This document shows, piece after piece, positions 24,102 through 32,213 of a DNA stretch of 64,000 nt. Made by a program: the position numbers and the translations under genes. The DNA comes from Paenibacillus hemerocallicola. GTDB lineage: Bacteria; Bacillota; Bacilli; Paenibacillales; NBRC-103111. Within the stretch, counting starts at the first letter, position 1, and every line of letters starts with the position of its first letter. A model generated the notes under the pieces. That model worked only from the letters and a program-made list of their open reading frames with translations. It did not search any database and was not told the DNA's origin. The stretch spans positions 22,805-86,804 of the forward strand of contig NZ_VDCQ01000015.1 of assembly GCF_006265175.1 (NCBI RefSeq), in the 5' to 3' direction.

Positions 24102-25271
24102 CTAGCGAACTCCGGCTTGCTTCAATATTTTCAAAAAAACGTTCGGGAGCGCATATTGACCGAGCTCTTTCTCGCCGAACCACAAAAAGACGTCTCCATC
24201 ACGCAATCCGTCGTCGTCGGCCGTGTTGTTTGCGACTCCTCCATCATGTACAGCCGGCCCTTCCGCCAAACCGAGGAATCGGCACCGGTATACGCGCAGC
24301 CGCCAATGGATGTGGCTGAACGTATGCTCGGCGTCCATCATCGGCTCTGTCGGCTCGACGTTCAACCCGTATTCGGCAGCGAGCTTCTCGCGCAGAAAGC
24401 GCATGGCCGCCGCGTCCGCTCCGGCAGCCTCCGGCTCCGGCATCGTCTCAGGCAGCAGCACGTGAGGCAGCTCCCACATGCTCGCGAGCAGCCCCTCCTT
24501 GGGCCGCTGGCGGGCCAAGATGCGGCCCGCTTCCTCTCCGGCGCCTTCGATGAAGGCTACAGCCCGCCTTTCCGGCCTTGGCGGCTTCGCCTTCGTCTTG
24601 ACCGGCAGCTCGTCCGCAATCCCTTCCAACCTCCCCGCGCACAGCTCCATGACGGGGCAGGTCAGACAGTGCGGCGATTTCGGCGTACAGACCGTCGCTC
24701 CAAGCTCCATCAGCGCCTGATTGAAGTCTCCCGCCTTTCCTTCCGGGATAAGCTCCCGGGCGAGCTTCTCGATGCCGATGCGGGTCGAAGGCTTGGCGAT
24801 GTCGTCCCGAAGCAGGAAATAGCGGGACAGTACGCGCATGACGTTGCCGTCCACCGCCGGCTCCGGCTTATTGTAGGCGATGCTCAGGACGGCTCCGGCC
24901 GTATAGGGGCCGACGCCCTTGAGCGAGGAAATTTCCTCCTTCGAATCCGGCACCCTTCCGCCATAGCTTTCCTTCACTTCCCGCACCGCCGCCTGCAGAT
25001 TGCGCGCACGCGAATAATAACCGAGTCCTTCCCACGCCTTCAGCACCTGTTCTTCCGGTGCGTCCGCAAGCGCTTCGACCGTCGGAAAACGCTCCAAGAA
25101 CCGGTGGTAATACGGGATTACCGTCTCCACCCGGGTTTGCTGCAGCATAACTTCGGAAATCCAAATATAATAAGGATTGCGGCTCCGTCGCCAAGGCAAG
25201 TCCCGCTTGTGCACGTCGTACCATTCCAACAGACGTACGGAAAAATACGATTTTGCGTCGTTCGTGTCCAC
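24102..25271 (-). CDS. mutY: A/G-specific adenine glycosylase MutY
   Basis: A 389-residue DNA repair glycosylase removing adenine opposite 8-oxoguanine. Visible parts: catalytic Glu in ISEVMLQQT, helix-hairpin-helix LKGVGPYTAGAVLS with catalytic Asp in PAVDGNVMRV, iron-sulfur motif C-X6-C-X2-C-X5-C (CTPKSPHCLTCPVMELC), and a C-terminal NUDIX-like recognition domain (HTFSHIHWRLRVYRC). The GTG at 25271 is chosen because GAGGAG lies 8 bases upstream; the frame extends 88 codons further but without family similarity. Confidence 0.95.
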   Translation of the reverse strand: MDTNDAKSYFSVRLLEWYDVHKRDLPWRRSRNPYYIWISEVMLQQTRVETVIPYYHRFLERFPTVEALADAPEEQVLKAWEGLGYYSRARNLQAAVREVKESYGGRVPDSKEEISSLKGVGPYTAGAVLSIAYNKPEPAVDGNVMRVLSRYFLLRDDIAKPSTRIGIEKLARELIPEGKAGDFNQALMELGATVCTPKSPHCLTCPVMELCAGRLEGIADELPVKTKAKPPRPERRAVAFIEGAGEEAGRILARQRPKEGLLASMWELPHVLLPETMPEPEAAGADAAAMRFLREKLAAEYGLNVEPTEPMMDAEHTFSHIHWRLRVYRCRFLGLAEGPAVHDGGVANNTADDDGLRDGDVFLWFGEKELGQYALPNVFLKILKQAGVR

Positions 25272-25371
25272 TTGTGTATCTCCTCTTTCGTGCTGTCGAT
25301 TTCCGTTTCTGGTATGATGAATTTGTTTGAATCCCGCCTCGACGAGCGGGCGAAAGGAGCGTCTCTTCAAC

Positions 25372-26226
25372 ATGCTGACTCCGGGGGAAATAGCCGCCCG
25401 ATTGAACAGGCTCGTCTTCTCGATCGTGCTGACCGGCCACCGCAAATGCGAGCCGACGTGGGTCCAGCCGATGCGGACGATCCGGCACCATTCCTTCTGG
25501 CTAATCGTAAAAGGAAAAGGGACGTTCACGATCAACGGTACCCACTACCCGGCCGAGCCGGGCAAGCTGTTCTTCTTCGAGCCGGGAATGCTCGTGGAGC
25601 GCCGGACCGATGAGGAACAGCCGATCGAATATTACTTTTTACGTTTTCATTATACGGAAACGTACGAGGAGAAGGAACAGTGGATTTGCCGGAGCTCGGC
25701 GGAAAGCCCGTTTCCGCTTCAGGGCATGTATACGTTGCAGAACACCCCGCAGTTCATTTATTGGATGGAGCAGCTGTTCGTCCTGTGGCAGCGGCGGGGA
25801 CATATGACCGCCATGAGGCGCAAAATATTGCTGCAGGAGTTCTGGCTGGCTCTGCTGCAGGATTTCCGCGCGCAAAAAATTGCCGGAGATACGACGGCGG
25901 CGATCGAGCTGACGCAGGACTACATGGTCCAGCACTACCAGGAGCCGCTGACGCTGGAATCGCTGGCGCAATTGGCGGGCCTTAGCGTCAGCCATTATTC
26001 GCGTTTGTTCAAAAAAGTGATCGGCTACAGCCCGATCGATTATTTGACCCATCTGCGCATGGACCGCGCCAAAGAACTGCTCGTCCTATCCGATTACCGG
26101 CTGAAGTCGATCGCCCACAGCGTCGGATACGGAGACGAGTTTTACTTCAGCCGCATGTTCAAGAAGGTCGTCGGCCTGTCGCCTCGCGAATACGCCAAGC
26201 GTTACCGGATCGATCCGGTGCCATAG
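25372..26226 (+). CDS. AraC-family transcriptional regulator
   Basis: A 284-residue regulator. Residues 15-130 form a cupin-type sensing domain (IVKGKGTFTINGTHYPAEPGKLFFFEPG). The last 100 residues carry two helix-turn-helix motifs (LTLESLAQLAGLSVSHYSRLFKKVIG; IAHSVGYGDEFYFSRMFKKVVGLSPREYAKRY). AAAGGAG lies 12 bases before the ATG at 25372. It is divergent from mutY and followed by an unrelated membrane protein. No sugar gene lies nearby, so the effector is unknown. Confidence 0.88.
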   Translation: MLTPGEIAARLNRLVFSIVLTGHRKCEPTWVQPMRTIRHHSFWLIVKGKGTFTINGTHYPAEPGKLFFFEPGMLVERRTDEEQPIEYYFLRFHYTETYEEKEQWICRSSAESPFPLQGMYTLQNTPQFIYWMEQLFVLWQRRGHMTAMRRKILLQEFWLALLQDFRAQKIAGDTTAAIELTQDYMVQHYQEPLTLESLAQLAGLSVSHYSRLFKKVIGYSPIDYLTHLRMDRAKELLVLSDYRLKSIAHSVGYGDEFYFSRMFKKVVGLSPREYAKRYRIDPVP

Positions 26227-26351
26227 CCTCCTGCAGCCGCCCCAGTGCAAGTCCCTTTTGCGCGGGGCCACCCCCTCCTCGACCGGACGTTCCCCAAGTT
26301 GACTTCCGTTCTATGGAATAGTAAGCTAACGTTGATTTGAGGTGACTGTAC

Positions 26352-26987
26352 GTGAAGCGGCTCGCGGCCGAAGCTTATTCGATTATTCCATACTTGTACA
26401 TATGGGGCCTGCAATGGATGGCCAACTCGTTGCTGCAATACTTCCGGGTCTTGGACCCGAACGGGACGATTGGCATGGTGCTGCTATGGGCAGCGGCCGT
26501 GCTGAGCATCTTCTACGCGGTTCGAGGACTTGGGAGCCGCGGGAAAAAGGCGCATCCGCGTTCCGGTTCGATCGACGGCACCCCCGGTTCGGGCTCGGAT
26601 TCCGCCACCATCGGGACCGCTTCCTGCAAAGTCGAAGCTGACTCGGAAGGCTCACATTCCGCCTCCGCCCCGGGTTGGGCTATTCCCGTTCTCGCCGCGG
26701 CGGCGCTGCTCGTTATCGTCGTGCTGCTCTCTCGTCTGGGGGTCGTTCCGCTATTTACGGCCGAGCTGTCCCGGTCGTTTGCGCTTGCCTGCTTTTATTT
26801 GTACGTCGGCATGAAACTAGGCCGTGAGATCGTCTATTTGGGCCTGTGGCTCTTGTCTCTCTCCATCATTATAACGGTATGGTATTTAGGCTACGCTCCG
26901 ATCATCCTCGGATTTTCCGCAGGCGCCAGCTTGCTTGCTTGTGCGGTAATTTTGCGGATTTGGAGAAGAGCCGGCCTGCGCATTTAA
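26352..26987 (+). CDS. Multi-span membrane protein of unknown function
   Basis: A 211-residue protein with two N-terminal hydrophobic segments, a hydrophilic Ser/Gly-rich linker (about 58-105), and four to five C-terminal membrane helices. No motif is recognised. The GTG at 26352 is preceded by GAGGTGA at good distance. TTGACT (26299) with a weak -10 lies upstream. Confidence 0.6.
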   Translation: MKRLAAEAYSIIPYLYIWGLQWMANSLLQYFRVLDPNGTIGMVLLWAAAVLSIFYAVRGLGSRGKKAHPRSGSIDGTPGSGSDSATIGTASCKVEADSEGSHSASAPGWAIPVLAAAALLVIVVLLSRLGVVPLFTAELSRSFALACFYLYVGMKLGREIVYLGLWLLSLSIIITVWYLGYAPIILGFSAGASLLACAVILRIWRRAGLRI

Positions 26988-27292
26988 TGGAGCTGCGTGG
27001 AAATACCGTTCTTTCATGAAATAGAGACCGCCGAGATGACGGGACTCCCTACCCGATGGGGCGGTTCTAAAGACGGCAGTATCGAAGGGGACAGGTGCGA
27101 TCGGCAAAGGCTTGTTTAGCCGGATTTGAAGCAGCAGCTTCGTGTCGATAAAGAGTACTTCAAATTCGCTAAAATAACGGTTGCGAGGCGCTAAAGTCCA
27201 GTTCGGAGCACGGGTTGAGGTTTTTCACATTTCCCGCGAAACGCTGAAGGCTCGAGGATTGTGGATTTATCCAACCATGCCTCGCCGCTACG
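26988..27292. other. Intergenic region without a gene
   Basis: I see no reading frame with a ribosome site, no repeat and no hairpin until the glpK terminator at 27293. Confidence 0.5.
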
Positions 27293-27337
27293 AAAACAAG
27301 GCTGCTCCCCCGTCAAACGACGAAGGGAACAGCCTTT
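27293..27337 (-). terminator. Terminator of glpK
   Basis: AAGGCTG-TTCCC pairs with GGGAG-CAGCCTT across a loop of about 15 bases, with T-rich sequence (TGTTTTCG) after it on the minus strand. Confidence 0.7.
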
Positions 27338-27345
27338 TCCGTTTC

Positions 27346-28818
27346 CTACAACTGATATCCGACCGCACGCAGCCAGCCCGCATACTTGCGGTTCCGGTCT
27401 TCCTCGGCCATGGCCGGCTCGAATTGCCGGTCCTTCTCCCACAGCGCCTTCAGCTCGCCGGTTCCGTTCCAGAAGCCGACGGCCAACCCGGCCAAATAGG
27501 CTGCGCCCTGCGCCGTCGTCTCCTGCACCTTCGAGCGGGTGACGCGTACGCCCAGCATGTCCGCTTGGAACTGCATGAGAAATCCGTTCCGTGTCGCGCC
27601 GCCGTCCACCCGCAGCTCGTTCAGACGGATGCCGGATTCCTTCTCCATGATCCGCAGCACGTCCATCGTCTGGTAAGCGATCGATTCCAGCGCCGCCCTC
27701 ACGATATGCGCCTTGCCGCTTCCCCGCGTCAATCCGGTAATCATGCCTCGCGCATCGGCCGTCCAGTAAGGCGTGCCGAGACCGGTGAACGCCGGCACGA
27801 TGTAGACGCCCTCCGTATCGCTTACCGACGCGGCCAGCTCTTCCGTCTCGCCCGCATCCGAGATGAGCTGCAGCCCGTCTCGCAGCCATTGGACGACCGC
27901 TCCAGCCGTGAATACACTGCCTTCCAAAGCGTAGCTCGTCTTGCCGCCCACGCTCCAGGCGATCGTCGTCAGCAGCCCGTTTTGCGATTGAATCGGCCTC
28001 TCTCCCGTATTTTTCAGCAAAAAGCAGCCCGTTCCATATGTGTTCTTGGCCATGCCGGCCTCGTGGCAGCCTTGGCCGAACAAAGCGGCCTGCTGATCGC
28101 CCGCCGCACCGGCCACCGGGATCCCCGAATCATTGCCGAGCAGGACGGTTTCTCCGTATACGTGGCTCGAAGGCTTCACCTCGGGCAGCATCGCCTCCGG
28201 AATGCCGAGCTTGGTCAAAATTTCGCGGTCCCAGTCGAGATCGTGAATATTGTACAGCATCGTGCGGGAAGCGTTGGAGACGTCCGTCACGTGGACGCGT
28301 CCTTCGGTCAAATTCCAGATGAGCCACGTATCGATCGTCCCGAACAGCGCTTCGCCGGCTTCCGCCTTCTCGCGCACGCCAGGCACATGGTCGAGAATCC
28401 ATTTCAGCTTCGTTCCGGAAAAATACGGATCGGTGACGAGTCCCGTCTTCATCCGGATCGCATGGTCCCATCCTTCCCGCTTCAATTGCTCGCAGGTGTC
28501 GCTGGTCCGTCTGCACTGCCAGACGATGGCCCGGTGGAGGGGCCGTCCTGTCGCCCGGTCCCATACGACCGTCGTCTCCCGCTGGTTCGTAATGCCGATC
28601 GCGGCGATTTCGCCCGGGTCTATCCCTTCCGCTACCTCGCGCATTACCTGCAGTTGGACGCTCCATATTTCTCCGGCGTCGTGCTCGACCCAACCGGCAT
28701 GCGGGAAATATTGCTTGAATTCCTTCTGGGCCACCCGCTTCATCTGTCCGCCGCGGTCGAACAAGATCGCCCGGCAGCTGGTCGTGCCTTGATCCAGAGC
28801 CAATACGTACCGTTTCAT
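27346..28818 (-). CDS. glpK: Glycerol kinase
   Basis: A 490-residue FGGY kinase phosphorylating glycerol to glycerol-3-phosphate. Visible: [15 protein letters not shown] phosphate loop at the N-terminus, [29 protein letters not shown], and [25 protein letters not shown] followed by the FGGY-like C-terminal part [25 protein letters not shown] precedes the ATG at 28818. The partner glpD lies 0.4 kb upstream on the same strand, separated by a rightward small gene. No glpF facilitator gene is in the window. Confidence 0.96.
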   Translation of the reverse strand: MKRYVLALDQGTTSCRAILFDRGGQMKRVAQKEFKQYFPHAGWVEHDAGEIWSVQLQVMREVAEGIDPGEIAAIGITNQRETTVVWDRATGRPLHRAIVWQCRRTSDTCEQLKREGWDHAIRMKTGLVTDPYFSGTKLKWILDHVPGVREKAEAGEALFGTIDTWLIWNLTEGRVHVTDVSNASRTMLYNIHDLDWDREILTKLGIPEAMLPEVKPSSHVYGETVLLGNDSGIPVAGAAGDQQAALFGQGCHEAGMAKNTYGTGCFLLKNTGERPIQSQNGLLTTIAWSVGGKTSYALEGSVFTAGAVVQWLRDGLQLISDAGETEELAASVSDTEGVYIVPAFTGLGTPYWTADARGMITGLTRGSGKAHIVRAALESIAYQTMDVLRIMEKESGIRLNELRVDGGATRNGFLMQFQADMLGVRVTRSKVQETTAQGAAYLAGLAVGFWNGTGELKALWEKDRQFEPAMAEEDRNRKYAGWLRAVGYQL

Positions 28819-28940
28819 GACGAATCCCTCCAACGGTTGTTTATGCTACCACCATACCACCCTCGGAGGCGGATGAAAATACCGGGAAAGAAAAACGCTT
28901 TCCCTTCCGAAACTTTCCAAGCCCGACTCACGTAATGAAG

Positions 28941-28956
28941 AAGTAAGCGCGTACAA
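28941..28956. promoter_or_regulatory. Possible cre (CcpA) site upstream of glpK
   Basis: A 16-base element around AAGCGCGTAC matches the WTGNAARCGNWWWCAW cre pattern at 14 of 16 positions. Catabolite repression of glpK genes is known in Bacillus. Too short to be certain. Confidence 0.3.
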
Positions 28957-29003
28957 GGTGCAATGTGCATGCAAGCACAAAAGCTTAAAGCGAGGTGCCT
29001 CCC

Positions 29004-29210
29004 ATGGCTTGGATCAAAGTCATACCGTATGTTTTCATCGGAATCGGGCTGCTGAACGTTCTGTTCCCGAGAACAGCCTGGTTTTGGAATATCGGCTGGC
29101 AATTCAAAAACGCCGAACCGAGCGAGGCCGCCATCCTGATGGGCCGGATCGGCGGCATACTGGCAGTCGGTATCGGACTGTTCCTGCTCCTGTCCGGGCT
29201 AGGGACGTAG
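29004..29210 (+). CDS. Small DUF6199-like membrane protein
   Basis: A 68-residue protein with two hydrophobic helices flanking a short segment (WNIGWQFKNAEPSEAAILMGRIGGIL). This is the pattern of small DUF6199-type membrane proteins of unknown function. The ATG at 29004 has GCGAGGTG 7 bases upstream, better than an in-frame GTG at 28995. It sits between glpK and glpD on the opposite strand and ends 8 bases from the glpD stop. Confidence 0.65.
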   Translation: MAWIKVIPYVFIGIGLLNVLFPRTAWFWNIGWQFKNAEPSEAAILMGRIGGILAVGIGLFLLLSGLGT

Positions 29211-29218
29211 CCGCCGCC

Positions 29219-30940
29219 TCAAACGGCGGAAGCGTCAGCCTCGGGAAAGCTCGTTACTTGCTCGATATAAGCCACGGCATCTTGCCGCTGACGATCCGAT
29301 TCTTCCCCGCTCCATCCGAGCAGCCTCGCCATCGTCTGCACGACCGGCTTGACCAGCGCTTGGGCGCGCTTGCGGTCGAACGTGACGAGCCCTGTCCGGC
29401 GCACGAGAAAGTCGGTCGCACTTACTGTCATTTCATGGTCGATCGAATAACGAAGCTCAGCCTCCAGCAGAGGCAGGTCGATTCTGCGACCAAGTCCGTC
29501 GGCCTCGGCATTGCCCGGAACTGCCGTGGATGCCGCCTCCTGCGCCAGATCGGCATACAGGTCGAATATGGAGCTTACGTTCGATCCGTACCGGCCCAGC
29601 AAATATTCCGTATCGCCGGCTCCGATCCTCATCTTCTCGCCGCGCGCGATCCATTGCCGACGGTAATCGGCATAGGAAGCCATTCCGCCGCGATCGCCTC
29701 CGCTGATGTCGTCCCGGTCGGTTTTACAGCCTACGGCGGCTCTTCCTTCCTCCTTGACCAGCTCCTGCTCGACCAAATCCACGACCTTCTCGGCCATTTT
29801 GCGGAAGCCGGTCAGTTTGCCGCCCGCGATCGTAATGAGTCCCGATTCGGAACGGAAAATTTCGTCCTTCCGGGAAATTTCCGAAGGGCCCTTGCCTTCC
29901 TCCCGGATAAGCGGCCGCAGCCCGGACCAGGACGATTCCACGTCGGCCGCCGCAAGGCGCGCCTCCGGGAACGCATGGTTGACCGCCTGAATCAAATAGT
30001 CGCGGTCCTTGCTCGTCGTGCGCGGCTCTTCGACTTTGCCCTCATAGAACGTATCGGTCGTACCGATGTACGTTTTGCCCTCGCGCGGAATGACGAATAT
30101 CATCCGCCCGTCCGGTACGTCGATGTAAGCCGATTGCCGGATCGGCAGCCGGGCGTGATCGACTACGAGATGAACCCCTTTCGTCAGCAGCAGCCGCTTG
30201 CCTTTGACCTCATGGTCTTGGGAGCGGACGCGATCGACCCACGGGCCGGCTGCGTTGACGATTTTTTTGGCATATACGGGATAAATTTGGCCTGTCAAAC
30301 CATCCTCGACGTTCACTCCGACAACTCGGCCTTGCTCATACAAAAAGCCGACCGCCTTCGCATAATTCACCAGCTTGGCGCCGTGACCGTAAGCCGTCTT
30401 GGCGATTTCGACCGTCAAACGCGAATCGTCGGTGCGGTATTCGTAGTAATAGCCCGCCCCCTTCAGCCCTTCCCGCTTGAACATCGGCTCCAGCTCGATC
30501 GTCTTGGAGCGGTTGTACATGACCCTCCGTTCTCCCCGCTTGACGCCGGCCAGCAAGTCGTACACATACAGGCCGATCGCGGACATCCAGTAGCCGTACG
30601 TGCCGCCCTTGTAGATCGGCAGCATCATCGGCGCCGGAATGACGATGTGCGGCGCTTTGCGGTGCAGCAGCGCCCGCTCGCGGCCAACCTCCATGACGAG
30701 CTTCACTTCGCCCTGCTTCAAATAGCGGAGTCCGCCGTGCACGAGCTTCGTCGAACGGCTGCTCGTACCCCAGGAGAAATCCCGCATTTCCACCAAGCCC
30801 GTCTTCAATCCCCGCAAGCTGGCGTCCCAAGCGATACCCGCCCCGGTGATGCCTCCCCCAATGATCAATATGTCGAGCCGTTGTTCGGACATGCTTTGCA
30901 GCATCCGTTCCCTTCTTCTAGCGGAAAAAGTCGCGTCCAT
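29219..30940 (-). CDS. glpD: Aerobic glycerol-3-phosphate dehydrogenase
   Basis: A 573-residue FAD enzyme oxidising glycerol-3-phosphate to dihydroxyacetone phosphate at the membrane and feeding electrons to quinones. FAD motif DILIIGGGITGAGIAWDA, then SSRSTKLVHGGLRYL, KGVHLVVDH, and IIG-type closing motif GLITIAGGKLTGFRKMAEKVVD are visible, with the typical C-terminal DAO domain. GGGAGG lies 8 bases before the ATG at 30940. Its leader contains a very long terminator hairpin, suggesting antitermination control as by GlpP in B. subtilis. Confidence 0.96.
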   Translation of the reverse strand: MDATFSARRRERMLQSMSEQRLDILIIGGGITGAGIAWDASLRGLKTGLVEMRDFSWGTSSRSTKLVHGGLRYLKQGEVKLVMEVGRERALLHRKAPHIVIPAPMMLPIYKGGTYGYWMSAIGLYVYDLLAGVKRGERRVMYNRSKTIELEPMFKREGLKGAGYYYEYRTDDSRLTVEIAKTAYGHGAKLVNYAKAVGFLYEQGRVVGVNVEDGLTGQIYPVYAKKIVNAAGPWVDRVRSQDHEVKGKRLLLTKGVHLVVDHARLPIRQSAYIDVPDGRMIFVIPREGKTYIGTTDTFYEGKVEEPRTTSKDRDYLIQAVNHAFPEARLAAADVESSWSGLRPLIREEGKGPSEISRKDEIFRSESGLITIAGGKLTGFRKMAEKVVDLVEQELVKEEGRAAVGCKTDRDDISGGDRGGMASYADYRRQWIARGEKMRIGAGDTEYLLGRYGSNVSSIFDLYADLAQEAASTAVPGNAEADGLGRRIDLPLLEAELRYSIDHEMTVSATDFLVRRTGLVTFDRKRAQALVKPVVQTMARLLGWSGEESDRQRQDAVAYIEQVTSFPEADASAV

Positions 30941-31000
30941 CGTTATATCGCCTCCCATGACGGCAGCTTCGGGCTGCTTGGCCGGATTATTTGCGAACGC

Positions 31001-31069
31001 AAAAAACCCTTCCGCGTGATGAAGCGTCCCGTTACGTCAAGTAACAGGGCGCCCATCAGCAAAAGGGGT
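31001..31069 (-). terminator. Long leader terminator of glpD
   Basis: On the minus strand, from outside in, ACCC-TTTTGC pairs with GCGGAAGGGT, TGATG with CATCA, GCG with CGC, CCC with GGG, and GTTAC with GTAAC around TTGAC. Six T follow. The hairpin lies 66 bases upstream of the glpD start, i.e. inside the leader. B. subtilis glpD has such a leader terminator, relieved by GlpP with glycerol-3-phosphate. Confidence 0.75.
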
Positions 31070-31126
31070 CTCTTCGTCTCCGCCCGATTGATGATGCCGT
31101 CCATTCGTTTGTTCTTCTTGCCATCA

Positions 31127-31156
31127 AGCGTACCACAACAGACTTGTCGCTGTAAA
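31127..31156 (-). promoter_or_regulatory. Probable glpD promoter
   Basis: On the minus strand TTTACA, 18 bases, TACGCT, about 50 bases upstream of the leader hairpin. Confidence 0.4.
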
Positions 31157-31252
31157 GAGTTAGCAGGATTTACTTGTTCGGCTGCAACGCTTCTCCGCTC
31201 TGCCCAATAGAGGCTATCTTCGATCAGCAGTCGGGCAGCCGCGGTGTCCCGG

Positions 31253-32059
31253 TCAAAACAGGTCGCGAATATCGAGCACGCTGCCGGACGGATGGCGATC
31301 GTCGAAGAGCACCCGCAGCAGCTTGTCCGCCGCCTCGCCCGGGCTCAGCAGCGCTCCCGATTGCTTCAGCCGCACGAATCGGTCCCGCTGCCGGAACAAA
31401 TCGGCGCTTGTCTCTCGAATCCGGCTCTGCATGCCGGTATCCACTACGCCGGGGGCTACCGACAGCACGCGTACCCCGCCTTCTTCCACCTGCTGCTCTT
31501 CGCCCGCGCAGCGGGTAAACATGTCGAGCGCCGCCTTCGAGGCGCAGTAGGCGCTCCAGCCGTAGTACGGCTTCTTGCCTGCCCCGGACGAAACGTTCAG
31601 CACTCGCCGATCGACGTCCCAGCCTGCCGTATGCCGTATAAATTCGGCGGTCAGCGCCATCGGCGCAATCAGATTGAGCGCCACACTGCGCGCCATATCC
31701 GGAACGGAGCAGCGGTCCACGGGGGCCATCGGCTCGATCGTTCCCGCATTGTTGATCAAATACGCACCCGTTATTCCGTCGGCAAAGGCAGAGCCGTTGC
31801 CCGGTCCGATCCCTACGTCACTTCCTTCGCCTCCGCTTCCGTCCGTTAAAGCCTCGGCCATCACCGTCTCCAGACGCCGGGCGTCACTGAGATCGCACGA
31901 AATCCATTCCAGCCGAACGCCTCTAGCCCGAGCCTCGGCTTGCAGCTCCGTTCCTTCTCCCCGTGCCAAGCCGATCAAGCGATGACCGGGGCGCATGAGC
32001 TGCCGCAACATCTCTTCCCCCAAGCCTTTCGAAGCTCCGGTGACGATAAACAGCTTCAC
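31253..32059 (-). CDS. Short-chain dehydrogenase/reductase
   Basis: A 268-residue NAD(P)-dependent SDR: TGASKGLG cofactor loop at residues 6-13, NNAG, catalytic Ser in NVSSGAGK, and Tyr/Lys in SAYCASKAALD. It resembles the sepiapterin/benzil reductase-like SDRs of Bacillus (YueD type). The insert TDGSGGEGSDVGIGPGNG before NNAG is unusually Gly-rich. The GTG at 32059 follows GGAGGAATGGATA. TATAAT is at 32100-32105 (minus). Substrate unknown. Confidence 0.85.
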   Translation of the reverse strand: MKLFIVTGASKGLGEEMLRQLMRPGHRLIGLARGEGTELQAEARARGVRLEWISCDLSDARRLETVMAEALTDGSGGEGSDVGIGPGNGSAFADGITGAYLINNAGTIEPMAPVDRCSVPDMARSVALNLIAPMALTAEFIRHTAGWDVDRRVLNVSSGAGKKPYYGWSAYCASKAALDMFTRCAGEEQQVEEGGVRVLSVAPGVVDTGMQSRIRETSADLFRQRDRFVRLKQSGALLSPGEAADKLLRVLFDDRHPSGSVLDIRDLF

Positions 32060-32213
32060 TATCCATTCCTCCTCGTTGCGTTCTGAAGCTATATCACTTA
32101 TTATAGCAAACCGTCCGGGACATACGCATGCAGGAAGGCCCCCTTTTACAAGGCAGCCTCCGCGCGCTCTATCGTGTTTATCCTTGCTCCGGATTCTTAT
32201 TCCCACATTTATT

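Noticed and set aside
24084-25613. Long plus-strand reading frame of 509 codons opposite mutY
   Set aside because: It is Arg/Pro/Leu-rich, has no ribosome site or motif, and lies antisense to a complete MutY with all catalytic residues.
27181-31210. Plus-strand frames of 584 and 750 codons across glpK and glpD
   Set aside because: These are antisense shadows in high-GC coding DNA; the opposite strand encodes full GlpK and GlpD with family motifs.
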